Positions 33,595 to 44,245 of a stretch of 64,000 bases of DNA are shown piece after piece. The notes beneath the pieces were generated by a model. That model made no database searches. It was not told the origin of the DNA and worked only from the letters and a program-made list of their open reading frames with translations. A program made the position numbers and the translations under genes. This DNA is from Agrypnia vestita. Lineage: Eukaryota > Arthropoda > Insecta > Trichoptera > Phryganeidae. The stretch is taken from assembly GCA_016648135.1 (NCBI GenBank), contig JADDOH010002139.1, positions 28,918 through 92,917 on the forward strand, read 5' to 3'. Numbering within the stretch: the first letter of the stretch is position 1; every line of letters starts with the position of its first letter.

Positions 33595-33658
33595 GTTAAA
33601 TTAGTATAAACCACTACCAGTAGTATAAACTACTGGTAGTAGTTTATACTAATTTAAC
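33595..33658. repeat. 26-bp inverted repeat (foldback insert)
   Basis: Arms at 33595-33620 and 33633-33658 are complements with one mismatch, around a 12-bp spacer that is itself partly palindromic. The left arm with its flank (33584-33620) matches 31646-31682 over 37 bp with two differences. It is probably a non-autonomous terminal repeat pair. Confidence 0.7.
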
Positions 33659-33765
33659 GAACATTTTGTTATGAAATACCCTACTAAACATGAAAATAAA
33701 TTTTAAAAATTCGTAAAAAGAACCTGGTAATTTATAATATTCCATTTATAATTTTTAAAAATAGT

Positions 33766-34595
33766 TACCCTTAAAAAAGCACACAGGACCTTTTGGTAAA
33801 TTTCGTCAGCAAATATGCGTAAAGGAGTAAAATTTACTTGTACTTAGTAAAGTTTTTCTTATTTTGCTTAAAGGATTTGTGCTAAAGAATTAAATCATAT
33901 ATGTCTTGCCTATATTAATCACCGGGATCATTATAATCGCAACTTATCACATGATAACCGTTGAAGAAACTCATATTCCTCTCTCTATTTCTGTTTTCGC
34001 AACAATTATTCTACTAGTATAAACTTATAACACTTAACATTTGTTCCAATGTTTTGTCACCGCTAAATAAATGTTCATGTTAAAAGGCCACATTTTTCCC
34101 TCATTATTTAATAAATTTACTTCTGTCTCGGTCTTTCTCTTTGCGTCGTCTTCCAATTATTTATTTGGTAATATTCTTAATGTGGTTGTTGTGCCTCATT
34201 ATTATGTAGGACAATACAATGTGGCCGACATGAATTTCTTCGACTCGTGAATTACAATTTAATTATGCCTACAATTGTCCAAAAACATGAGTTTGAAGAT
34301 GAGGAGCATGTCGATATATACAAATACTTTGCGGTAGAATTTTCTGTATACAGATAATGTACAGAATACAGATAAAATCTATCTATCGAAAAAAATATTT
34401 GGTACTAATTTTGCTAGAGTTAAATTTAAATGTAGAGAGTTACTGTGGCGAAGTTGGTTTGTCTGTTATACAAAAGGATAAATTCTTGCTTTGTATCCAG
34501 CGGTATTAATTTTTTTTTGATGATTTTATATATTTCATTCACTTAGTTTGTTTTAGGTAAATACATATATAAATAAATAGATAGTAAAATTTAGA
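33766..34595. other. No gene seen; anonymous spacer
   Basis: AT-rich sequence with no recognised element. Confidence 0.35.
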
Positions 34596-34599
34596 AATA

Positions 34600-34945
34600 A
34601 CCATACCGGAGTCTGCAGGACTTTATAAATACGTAATGGCATTGCGTCAATCATTAAATTATTTGACAGTGAAGGAAGACCATAGAAGTGAAAAGGCGAT
34701 CCGGTGCGCGTTATATCAACCGGCTAAATTAATTAGGAGAGTACATAGTGAATACGATGAGAGAATATTCTTTAAAACTTATTAAAGCATCTCACAGACA
34801 AGTGAAAGTTTCTCACTAGTGTCAATTAGTGCAAATTTCATAAAAGCGATTACAATCAAGTTCATGTCCAAGGACTTTGTGCATAAAATAAAACTAATTA
34901 TCAAGTATTACGTTTTCCTACCACCGCTACGACCCCGAGACATTA
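34600..34945 (+). repeat. LTR-like fragment (candidate family B)
   Basis: TTTATAAATACG near 34622, GGAGAGTACATAGTGAATA near 34737 and a CCTACCACCGCTACGACCCC stretch at 34918-34937, in the same order as in the pieces at 15580 and 50040. No ends or internal genes are defined. Confidence 0.4.
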
Positions 34946-36345
34946 TTATTTCTAATTGCTGTGGAACATCCCCCAAAACTTTTTAATCTCATCGCGTTCA
35001 ATATTTTTCAAATACATTATTGTGTCAGCGCCCCAGTCTGGAGGTGATCGCGTCGTGTTTGAGAAGTTCCTGCCTGTCGCCCTAACAGTTTGGGATGACG
35101 AAGAATGATGGGCGAAAGAGGGGGGAAGAACTCTCATGAATTTAATATGTAGGCTCCCACTTTGTCCTTAACCACACAATCTAGAATTTCATTTTCTCGG
35201 AAGCGACGCAAAATTTTCCGAGTATGACGAACAGCAACTGTAGTCTTAAAGAGCAAATATATAAATTGCTAAAGTTTCGATGGCAGTAATTTGTTGATAT
35301 TTATTTTCAGAATACAATTTGATAAAATATAATATATTCCAGTGTATGAGTTTTTAACGATCAATGTTATGTTACAACAATTTCATTACAATTGATCATT
35401 TTGCCAATGGTACGATTGGACAGAAAGTGAAAATCACAGCACATTCCCATTACATTTAAATATATTGTAAAAACTAGTTTATTTTTTCTATTATATTAAA
35501 TGTACATGCTTTTTATTACAGTCTTTCTACAGGAATTCTAGAATACTAAATTCTTCTTTATAATATTTTGACTCTGTGTAATAACAAGACTAAATTAATT
35601 TAATTTATAAAGATAAAATATTCTGTCTTGATGCAATTTTAATAATTTTATTAAAATTTTATTTAAAAGTTTAATTTTTAAATAAAATTTTCATTAATTT
35701 ATTTTTTTAATTTGATTATTAATTTAAATAAACATTTCGTGAGATTTAAAAAATACGTTTAAAAAATATATATAATTACTTTTTTTTATTTTCTGTAGTT
35801 GAAGTGTGATTAAATTTATTTAAATATTTTTTATGTTTAAATTAAAGAAAATTAATTTCATACTTTGCATGCACGATGTCATCGAGGTACATTTTTCAAG
35901 ATATTTTTTATTTTGTTTTATTGTGTACTACTATACTTCACTAACTTATAAAAAAAATATGATTTTGATATAATGCTATTTTTTAAATGTGGATTATACT
36001 TAAAATAGATTAGCCGCAAATTAAAATAATAAGCTAGACAAGATTTAAAATAGAAAAGATAACGAAGCATAAGACTCATAAAACCGTTAGTCTTGTCTAG
36101 ATATCTAAAGTAATAAAATATTATAAAGCATTACCTTAAATGTATACACCAAATTTTGCATGCGAAAAAAACAAATTTAATTATTATTTAATTCGCTTAT
36201 CTCTTGTGTTACGCAGATCCAACGAAACCATTAATAAAAGCAAAAAGTAATTTCCAAAACACGGAAGACTTGTTTAAAGTTAAAACAATCGATTCTGTTA
36301 CCGACTTCACATACAAATGATAAAAGAAACAAAATAGGTACCAAC
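34946..36345. other. No gene seen; anonymous, very AT-rich after 35500
   Basis: ORF 34952-35137 (minus) is unassigned. 35580-35830 is nearly pure A+T with low complexity. Confidence 0.35.
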
Positions 36346-36360
36346 TTGATACCTTTTTTG

Positions 36361-36384
36361 CACACACACACACACGCACAAGCA
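36361..36384. repeat. CA microsatellite
   Basis: A run of CA units with one CG variant. It accounts for the repetitive codons of the ORFs crossing it. Confidence 0.8.
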
Positions 36385-36604
36385 CACCCTCGCGTGTCTC
36401 TTCGGGATAAGATCGCATATTTTCTTGATAGTCTCCCTCAGGACACACAGCATAGAAGAAGGTTGACTATGGCACGTGTTACCGTGTCCGAACATCGGCC
36501 TTCCCCAGGGAAACTATCCACAAAGTACGCGATCAAATCCATATAATATATACGCAGCACAAACCGGTTTACAATTCATACTGAACTATGAACATAATGA
36601 ATAC

Positions 36605-36696
36605 CATATGGAATATCATCATCACTCTTGGCACTACAACCCTTGGTGGGTCTTGGCCTCCTCAATAATCTTCCTCCACTCAATCATATGGAATAT
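36605..36696 (-). mobile_element. Very short LINE 3'-end insertion with 12-bp target duplication
   Basis: A 68-bp insert (36617-36684) is flanked by exact direct repeats CATATGGAATAT at 36605-36616 and 36685-36696. On the minus strand it encodes EEAKTHQGL and a stop, then ends in a GATGATG run, the usual end of a non-LTR reverse-transcriptase ORF plus a simple tail. It is an extreme 5' truncation. Confidence 0.7.
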
Positions 36697-36699
36697 ACC

Positions 36700-37149
36700 T
36701 TAACTTTAAAAAGATTTTATTTACCTTTTTGCTATACCTACATAAAATACATTTATTTTAGTAGTAGTTAATTTTACTATGCCTGTCTCACTAGAAAACT
36801 GTGTTGAGACAAGCAAAGTTTACAATTTTTATTTAATTACATGACCTCATAATATATGTATATATAAATTGGTTACAGTAATCTTCTTAATTCTGCCATA
36901 AAACCAGTGTTTACATAATTTACATAATTTGTTACCTGGTTTGACATTTAGATTGTCACTTTATTTGGACCAGTGTCCCAATATATGATTGACCCACCTT
37001 TCTTATCCATATTGAATTAATTGATTTTACATTTTCGGCGTAAATTATTTAACAAATTCCAGCATTTTATTGTATAGTTTGGGGCCTAAGTATCTTAAAT
37101 GTCTATATCACATTATTCTAAAGAAGTGGAAGATTATAAAATATATACA
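36700..37149. other. No gene seen; anonymous spacer
   Basis: AT-rich sequence with no recognised element. Confidence 0.35.
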
Positions 37150-37330
37150 TTTAAAAAAAAAGAAAGATGCGAAAAAGAATACGTGTCACATCAATATTCT
37201 AACTACTCCCAAACTAAGTCTGTGCTATGAAAATAGGTCTAACTTGCTGGTGTTCTGGAATAGGGATCAAACCACCAACCACCATTAGGCGAGCCTCACG
37301 ATCACTACGGCAATTCGACTTTACCAGCAC
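37150..37330 (-). mobile_element. tRNA-derived SINE, family B
   Basis: Minus strand: a tRNA-like part with A-box-like TAGTGATCGTGAGG and B box GGTTTGATCCC (complement of 37263-37273), then an ACACCAGCAAGTTAGACC block, a TTTTCATAGCACAGAC block and a GATGTGACACGTATTC block, ending in a T/A-rich run. The sister copy at 31495-31660 lacks the B box. Confidence 0.65.
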
Positions 37331-37904
37331 ATATTCCGGATAACGCTCACCTATAGAGGGAATGAGCCGAGAAATGACTTGTTCACCGACGTAGATATCC
37401 ATCTTGTATCTTCATATAAATTAAGAATTCAAGTTAATATAATCTGCGTCGCAACATTTAATTAGTATCCAAATACATGTTTGAAATACTTTGCGACGTA
37501 GGATATAAATTAGGTTTCACTTGGATTTCTTACTATGTATTTGTTTTATCGTCACTAATTTATTTTTGTTATTACTCATTACTTTTTCATTACTTCACTA
37601 CATTCACTTTTTTTATTCAATTGCTTCTGCTCTTGTCTTCAATTTTTTATTTCTTCTTCTTATTTATTTTATTTATTCAAATTGAAGCTAACGATGCGGG
37701 AAAATATTTTACAAACAAAATATTGAAACATTTGAATAATATGTGCTACATATTAATCGCTTACAATAACTATCTTCTTATTGTTAAAATATTTCAAATT
37801 ATTTTCTATTAGAAATATATTAGGACACAGCTTAATATGTTCGATTTTGATGACTCATGCTCTTATTCAAATATACCATAAGCTTATTTGTATGTTAAAT
37901 AAAA
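37331..37904. other. No gene seen; T-rich spacer
   Basis: The hydrophobic 111-codon ORF at 37477-37812 is composed mainly of Phe, Leu, Ile and Tyr from a T-rich stretch. I do not regard it as a gene. Confidence 0.4.
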
Positions 37905-38015
37905 CGTTTATTTTATACGAACCGTATTTTTCACTGAGAAGCTAATCTCGACGTTTTTCTGAAGTCTTATCCAGCGTCATCGGGAGAATGTTCACGTGGA
38001 GCGCTAACGAGCAAT
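37905..38015 (-). mobile_element. Single arm of the 10.6-kb type hammerhead element (family epsilon)
   Basis: Shares the TATACGAACCGTAT region and CTCGACG/TTATCC blocks with 10638-10953. The minus-strand motif at 37947-37986 has CCGATGA in place of CTGATGA and an expanded A-run near GAAA, so it is inactive. Its inner end joins Helitron-type sequence at about 38015. Confidence 0.5.
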
Positions 38016-38275
38016 ATCACCGTATTGCACAGTTTCCCGCCGGGTCCTAAAGAAAAGTTTCCAAATTTTGAGTCCGATCGGTCGAACGGTACAGCTTTGC
38101 ATACAGCGTGGGGAAGGGATAAAATGGGAGGGAAATGTCCTAAAGCATAAATGTGCAAAATTTGAGTCGAATCGGATAAACGGTGTAAATTGTATAGAGA
38201 ACAGATAGACAGACAGAAAGACAGACAGAGAGACAGACAGAGAGACATTGAGTTTAATTGGTATAGATATCGCGA
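38016..38275 (-). mobile_element. Helitron-type internal fragment with GACA microsatellite
   Basis: Shares CCCGCCGGGTC and TTTGAGTCCGATCGGTC with 48655-48720 and ends in a GACA-rich microsatellite (38206-38245). The ORF on the minus strand here follows the microsatellite and is not a gene. Confidence 0.5.
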
Positions 38276-38434
38276 TTAGATTGGCTGCACTTTCTCATCG
38301 GTTCAAATGTTTTATTTAAGCTAAGAATGTTCTCCAAAAATTTTAATTTGAAAAATGTTATATCTAAATATTTATCAATATTGAAAGGGTACCTGCGCCT
38401 TTTTTTAAAAATAATTTGTGCGAATTCGAATGCA

Positions 38435-38700
38435 ACGTTGTGCCAAAAAGGACTTTAGGAGATTTATGATTTTGGACATTCGAAAATTTACATTTTTATT
38501 TATATAAATTAATAGTAGGTATATGAAAACAAATTAGTTATACAAAAACATCTTCGTAATCAAATGCACAAAACGTTGTGCCAAAAATTCAAAGCAATCG
38601 GTGAAGAACTTTCAGAGATTAGCGATTTTGTACAAACGAACATGTACATTTTTATTTATATATAAATACTCGTATATACAATACGCGGATCTTCACATAT
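38435..38700 (+). repeat. Two copies of a GTTGTGCCAAAAA module
   Basis: Units at about 38440-38515 and 38575-38665 share GTTGTGCCAAAAA and end in ACATTTTTATTTATAT. This wording is common inside insect Helitron-like and other non-autonomous repeats. The family is not certain. Confidence 0.45.
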
Positions 38701-38819
38701 ATTGCTTTTGTATTATACAATACCCACTGTTTTTACTATGCACATTTTATATTCATATCCTCAATTAATCAATTAATTTTATGGTTTTATTTTTGTATTA
38801 TATTGTTCTCACTATATTG

Positions 38820-38925
38820 TCTGCTGCTCCTCTCGGCACAGGTACTTCCTAGTGAAATGAGCGGCACCTTTCCTATGACATGTATCAAGATGAAGATAAA
38901 TAAATAAAAAAATAAAAAAATTTGG
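38820..38925 (+). repeat. LINE 3'-end-like tail
   Basis: GC-richer coding-like remnant running into AAATAAATAAAAAAATAAAA. Probably the end of a truncated LINE; too short to classify. Confidence 0.3.
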
Positions 38926-38984
38926 GTCTGAGAATTTCCACTTACCTGTACAAGCTTTTACCGACAGCGTCACATTTTCATTAA

Positions 38985-39547
38985 CCTTCGTAAGGTCTTT
39001 GGGTCAATTTTGACCCATTTTGGCATGAATCAGCAATTTTATCGAAAATTAACGGTTTTTAAATATTGATATTTTTTGACTTTTATTTAATCGCTGTCTT
39101 AAGCTTATTTTTAAATTAATTTTTTTTTTAAAACTTATGTTATTGTGCGTATGAACTTTTTTACTCCGACGGCCTTCGGGTCAAGTTTGACCCACAGATA
39201 ATAACAAGTTAATTTTTAACGCACAAAACATTTTGTCTGGTTATTGGAATTGAGGTAATTAGTTTCGATTTGTTTATAGGATTGTATCACATTATACAAT
39301 AATCTGTCTTTGATTATATTATTCTCTCAGTCTAACAACGTTATAAACGTTCACGGTTATAAAACTAATTTGGGCCTCTAAAAATGAGAGACATTGATAT
39401 AGAAATTATATTAAGTGTCAGATGATCAAGAATCATATTCGAAAACAGAAGGTTTTGTTTTGATCCATTTTTCCCTATAATTATACTACTCGGTCAAATC
39501 TGACCCGAGGGACGGTACCGTTAGTACTTTTGAAGCCCCTATGAAGG
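38985..39547 (+). mobile_element. piggyBac-like non-autonomous element, 563 bp, TTAA target sites
   Basis: Flanked by TTAA at 38981-38984 and 39548-39551. The ends are CCTTCGTAAGG and (reverse complement) CCTTCATAGGG. Near-palindromic GGGTCAATTTTGACCC-type words lie near both ends (39001 and 39484) and once inside (39178). Positions about 39385-39470 encode MRDIDIEIIL and, after frame changes, an acidic Ser-rich stretch, like the start of a piggyBac transposase. The rest of the transposase is missing. It is an internal deletion derivative. Confidence 0.75.
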
Positions 39548-39551
39548 TTAA

Positions 39552-40172
39552 ATAATTTTGCCTTCTACATTTATACGTTTTGCATCATAATAACTATATA
39601 CATTATACATACACAAATTTAGCCTTATACACACCCTCAAAAAATTAACATCAACGTCGGCAAATACCCGTTTGCTGTTTGTCGAATGCGACGTACTCCC
39701 TTGGTTAGATCATTAGCGTCCAGCAGTAATTATAAGTGGCTTGTTAGCTGACGTAACAGGAATTTTCGTTTCTAAAGCATTAATTCCTTCCTGTTTATTT
39801 TTTGATCCTGCAATTTTTTTCTCATTTAAAATAAACCCTTCATAATCCTATTATTCAACTTTTCAAAATTTCCACACGTTTAGACTGGCTAAATCCATTT
39901 TTCAATATACGAGTATGCTCTGGATTTTTCGCTCCTGGGTTTCGTTTCACGTAAACTTCTTCCTTATAAATATAATCATATTCTGATAATACATTACAGC
40001 CGCAATGCAGTAGCAACTTTTCCAAAGTGCGTGATGCCTGCCCTTGAAGGTTTGGTTCCTTTAATAAAGAATTACGCTCTTGAAGGTAATAAATTGTGAC
40101 ATGTTAGAAAATGATTTTTGACAAATTGAAGCAAATTTCAATTACTTAGACTTGAAAATATGCTTCTGTATC

Positions 40173-40175
<3 letters not shown>
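39552..40175. other. No gene seen; anonymous spacer, ending at an AT microsatellite
   Basis: An (AT)n run lies at 40179-40206. No coding or repeat ends were recognised before it. Confidence 0.4.
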
Positions 40176-40211
<36 letters not shown>

Positions 40212-40269
40212 AATAAGAAAGAAAACATGTCAACACAAGAAATAAATAAAAAAATAAAAATTCACTGCA

Positions 40270-40640
40270 GACCATGGAGAATAGTCATTTGTTGCATAGT
40301 GTCAAATTTTTAGGCATTGTGGAGTCAAACCACATAATGGAGTTGCTAGATCCCCACATCCTCTTTATTGCGCTGGCTATCTTCAGTCTTTGGAGATCAG
40401 CAAAGCCATGGACCCTGTGTTCTGCGGACATTTTTGATGCGCTGCAACGCCAGGGTAGACCGGCCATTATTCTATAGGCATTTTTGTATTGCACTCACAT
40501 TGAGTTAAAAGACAGTAGTGTGTTTTCCACCATAGCTCACTTGTGTACAGATTCATGCAATAAGTAACAAACAGGTTTTTACTTCATTACTGCATCTAGA
40601 GAACTTCCTGGCTAGCATGTTGTACCTAACACTAATGCCT
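40270..40640 (-). pseudogene. Decayed LINE reverse-transcriptase C-terminal domain (LINE family 5)
   Basis: The minus strand encodes NMLARKFSRCSNEVKTC, then in shifted frames NLYTSELWWK and the stretch QYKNAYRIMAGLPWRCSAS, then HRVHGFADLQRLKIASAIKR. The NAYR..LPRRCSAS pattern is typical of the far C-terminus of several insect non-LTR reverse transcriptases. At least two frameshifts or stops show it is dead. The plus-strand ORF over the same bases is a shadow. Confidence 0.7.
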
Positions 40641-40679
40641 CCTGTCTGTCTTTCGAAATCTTCAATTTCAAGAATGTTC

Positions 40680-40800
40680 TAAGGTTATCATGGCCAAATA
40701 TTCTGGTTTGAGTTTTCTGAAATATTCTGCAGTATTTCTTTCTTTTCTGGTCGACGTTTTGCTTCCCATCGCAGGGACTATCATCAGGGCTGATATACCC
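40680..40800 (-). mobile_element. Hammerhead-bearing terminal-repeat arm (family zeta)
   Basis: Minus-strand counterpart of 27200-27345. The motif at 40750-40790 is followed by degraded CAGAATATTTC/GAAAACTC sequence matching the trailing part of the 27-kb and 58-kb copies. Confidence 0.45.
40750..40790 (-). ncRNA. Hammerhead ribozyme-like motif, degenerate
   Basis: Minus strand: GCC, CTGATGA (40781-40787), helix II containing GTCCC/GGGA with loop TGCGAT, CAAA in place of GAAA, ACGT, C, then GAC. Same layout as 27221-27260. The damaged G12 position predicts no activity. Confidence 0.45.
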
Positions 40801-42002
40801 TCAACATCCGAGACCGAGGGAACGACCACGATAAATAATGGCAGATAACATCAAGCTATCCTCGCAAGATGTAGAAGAGTGCACAGTCGACAGGACCATG
40901 AAAACAATAATATTGCAGCATACCACCTACAAAATGGTAATAAATTTATTAAATTTAATTAGTTAAAATGTGTGTTATATAGTTTACCCTTAATATTCAT
41001 CGTTGATTCTCTCTCGAAGAAAGGATTAATATAAAAAAGGCGGAAAATCAAACATTTTTTTTCTATAGAAATTAACTAAAAATATTCTAATCCGTTCTCT
41101 CTATTATTAAACAAAAAACTCGGAAATAATTCCTTTCTTTTAATTACGAATTAACCGTTATTTATTAATGCTTTATAATTATTGTACAGATTACCTATAT
41201 TAATATACTGTAGGCATACATAATATAGTTTAATAAAATTTCAAGCAAATATTCAACTTTTGATGAAAAAACAGTAATTTTTGAAAAAAATATGTGCAAA
41301 ATCTCGTAAATATTAAAAAACACATAAAATTGTAAGCAAAGTTTGATGCACGTACTACTTTAAACCATAGCCCGAGACTGATTATCTAACGTGGCAGTTG
41401 AGACGAATATCGACTTTTCGAGCGAATGTCAAACAAAAAATTCGAACAGAGAACAGGACGAATTTCAATATGGAAGAACATCAAGAGTTCACTGTAATAC
41501 CATGTTAATGAAGATTAGGCATTAATACACACTTTAACATTTTAGAAACTATGTAAAGAAATAATAAAATTATACAAAATATATCTTTACTCTAAAATAT
41601 GATATGTAATTTTTGTATAATGTGTCTAACCTGGGCATAATGCAAAACACGTGCTCACTCTTCTATAAGTTTTGGCGGCATCAGAAGTCTGCATTTTTAT
41701 TTTTGCTTCCCTTATGCTTGAAAAGCTCCGGGTAAGTACCCCGAGCTCCTTAATTCAGCACTGCTGCAGCGGACAGCGAAACTTGAAAGTGAGTTAGGAA
41801 ATTAGTTGAAGTCAGTGGAGGCGAGTGTCGCTATCTGCCGCACGCAAGTTTGGACGTTCGTTCCAGAGTTTGTGACGTGACGATACGGTCGCCGTAATAA
41901 TGTACTTTTGTTACAAGGGTGTTACAGGGGTGCCGATTTCCAATATGTGCGATTCGAACTATTTAGTATTTATTTTTTTAAGGGGAACAATTTAATTATC
42001 AA
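40801..42002. other. No gene seen; anonymous spacer
   Basis: 41660-41930 is GC-richer and could be an old repeat or a promoter-like region, but I see no exon, splice pattern or known motif. Confidence 0.35.
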
Positions 42003-42425
42003 CTAGCTATGCCCGAGCGGCTTCGCTCGCGTTGATTTTTAGTACACTGTTTGGATCGTCATAGAACTTTCGCGAACCTTCTAGAACATCCTTCCAGAAC
42101 TTTCAAGAAATTTATTGAATGTACAGGAACTTTTTAGACACAAACAAACGCCAATTACTGCGTAACCTAATCCTTCCTAAGAATTATATTATGACAAATG
42201 TCAATTACTGCTTAACTTAACCCTTCAAAAGAATTATATTATGACAAACGCCAATTATTGCGTAACTTAACCCTTCAAAAGAATTATATTATGACAAACG
42301 CCAATTACTGCGTAACCTAACCCTTCAAAAGAATTATATTATGACAAATTTCAATAACTGCTAAACCTAACCTTTCTAAAGAATTAGATTATTTTAAATG
42401 TATTATGACAGACGTCAATTAAATA
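42003..42425 (-). mobile_element. Helitron-type element, 3' end at CTAG, with 50-bp tandem repeats
   Basis: Minus-strand 3' end: hairpin-forming GCGAGCGAAGCCGCTCGGGC, then CTAG (42003-42006) and a host T. The next 110 bp match the 10.1-10.3 kb Helitron (GAAAGTTCTGGAAG-like words and TCTAGAAGGTT). Beyond it lies the 50-bp tandem array (42152-42420). The 5' end is not defined. Confidence 0.65.
42152..42420. repeat. 50-bp tandem repeat, about 5 copies
   Basis: Unit starts CAATTACTGCGTAACCTAAC at 42152, 42202, 42252, 42302 and 42352, giving an exact 50-bp period. Each unit contains GAATTATATTATGACAAA. The last unit is diverged and a partial sixth starts near 42415. It lies inside the Helitron-type element; minisatellites are common there. 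Confidence 0.9.
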
Positions 42426-44030
42426 ACCTTATATTTTTTGTTTTTGTGAATTATTTTCGTCAATCCTATCTCCTTTCGTATGAAGTGCCAATCCGCAACG
42501 TTTAAATGCAGTTATTCTTTTGATAAATTCTATTAAAGCTGGAAATTCAATCACTTAAGAATTTGCTTTGAATGCTTTCAATTTATTCATGCTGATTACT
42601 GCTTTTCCCATACTTTGAATAATGTGTTGTGAAATTGGACTCAACAAGGTAGAAAAGTTGCCAAGACTTAAACTTGTTTTCCTTTGAAGTGAGGGTGGAA
42701 AACCCACACAAAATTATTATCGTATTTTCTTTGGTCACCCGTAATATTTATTGTTTGAAACAAATTATCTAACATTAAGACTCCATTTTCAGGTGCCATG
42801 GTTCGTAGTATGTACAACCTGTTTTACTATGTTTCTGAAATAGAGTATCATCTAATTTATTATCAGTAATTAGAAGCGTCACAATGTTATAAATGTGTTG
42901 AGAAGTTAAAAGAGTAATTGATATTTTGAATTATTTTTTCTGTACTTGATTAGACTTGTATTTGGTTGGTCACATTACATTTAAGTGATTATTTAAAATT
43001 AAAATAAAATTTTCAAAAATAACAGAGAAAATTATGTCACAAAAACTGCATTAAAAAATGGCCTTTAAGAAAATTTCGAAAATCTTTCACTTTGTGTTGT
43101 ACTTTCATCTCTATTTCAAAAAGACATTGAAGGCACCGCAAATCGATCCAGAATACCACTATAATTGATCCTTCAGTTAGCTGCTTAGCTAAATTTTCGT
43201 ATAATAATAAAATTATAATTTTATAGAATATAATTCTGACACTTAGCTTTTGTTTAATTAATGAATTATAAACAACAAATATTTTTAAAAAAGTAATTAA
43301 AAATGCGTATTTGGACTGTTTTTAAAAGATTTGGAAATTGACTGTTGGCATCTAGGATAGTAAAATACCCATAAAATACCAAATACAGTGTTTTGAAGGT
43401 AATATACAGAAAAAACACTATCCTTTTGCCAGAATTGTATAATACATATTGTGTTAAAGATATGTAAAGTGGTTTATTAATTATTTTTCTTATTTAGAAA
43501 ACACAAATCAAAAGACGTGCGGTAAAAGCTGACACGAATAACACGTTTATAAGACGCGAAATTTAGTGTATATAAATATGCGGAATGCGTGGGTATTTAT
43601 ATATTCATTTAATGCTCCTGCTTTTTTACACAATACTGGTAAGGTAATACAAAATTAAACTATTACATTATCGACATAATGATTGAAATTTATGTAAACG
43701 CGACATTCAATTATAATTATTTTTGATTTTGAAATTTATTACCTTGTCCCAAAACATTATTTTAAAATCATAATATTCGGATATCCAAATAATTTCTCGC
43801 ATAAACAATCATCCGGAATCGTCCGTCATAACTTAGCTTGATAGATTAAATATCGTAGCATTGAAGCGGATACATGTTTTGCTACTTCTCGGATAACGCT
43901 GTGGTGTTCTAGTTAGTTAGTAGCTGAGTGACCTAAATGTTGCAATTGAGATTAACTATCGCTGTCAATGTTAATAGTTAGTTCAATAATAATTGAAAGG
44001 CATTTTGAACGGAATTCTTGGCACATAAAA
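42426..44030. other. No gene seen; anonymous spacer
   Basis: AT-rich. No recognisable ORF, RNA gene or repeat terminus. Confidence 0.35.
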
Positions 44031-44035
44031 AAATA

Positions 44036-44245
44036 ATTATGAATAAAACACTAAAAATTAGTTATTTTTCCACTATTTTATTTTTGAGTGTTTCAGTGTT
44101 TGTTTGAGTGTTTCACAACATGTTTCAGAAACCTCATTTTCCTTCTTCAGGTGAGTTGCAACTTGAAGACAATGGGAAACGGAAATTTCTGAAACTTGTG
44201 TTATACTCAAAAATAAAATATATAATAGTGGAAAAAAAACAAAGT
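44036..44245. mobile_element. Palindromic hammerhead element (family eta)
   Basis: The minus arm (44060-44154) ends at the hammerhead motif. The plus arm (44160-44240) repeats TTTCTGAAACTTGTGTTATAC and a CTCAAAAATAAAATA stretch in complement. The centre is only about 6 bp. No ORF; a short target duplication was not identified. Confidence 0.65.
44113..44154 (-). ncRNA. Hammerhead ribozyme-like motif, full consensus core
   Basis: Minus strand: helix I TCAC (44151-44154), core CTGAAGA (44144-44150, N7=A), helix II GGAAA/TTTCT with loop ATGAGG (one G-T pair), GAAA (44123-44126), palindromic ACATGT (44118-44123), T as cleavage base (44117), helix I GTGA (44113-44116). Helix I pairs over all 4 bp. 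No invariant base is lost. Confidence 0.7.

Larger units (their letters stand above)
33350..33765 (-). mobile_element. Penelope-like 3' end (family alpha) with a foldback insertion
   Basis: The minus strand carries a hammerhead at 33405-33446, a non-coding region matching 56880-56950 (AAAAATCGAAGTA), and the degraded last codons of the ORF at 33680-33760 (complement of AAAAAGGACCTGATTATTTA at 56995). It is interrupted at about 33584-33660 by a palindromic insert. Confidence 0.6.

Noticed and set aside
37477..37812. 111-codon hydrophobic ORF, possible membrane protein
   Set aside because: Almost entirely Phe/Leu/Ile/Tyr from T-rich low-complexity DNA; no typical topology or conserved motif.
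40179..40206. AT microsatellite as an origin or regulatory element
   Set aside because: A simple (AT)n run, common in AT-rich insect DNA, with no associated structure.
40274..40477. 67-codon plus-strand ORF
   Set aside because: The minus strand here encodes a LINE reverse-transcriptase C-terminus, which explains the open frame.
42152..42420. CRISPR-like regular array
   Set aside because: The whole 50-bp unit repeats with no unique spacers; it is a tandem minisatellite in a eukaryotic Helitron-type element.
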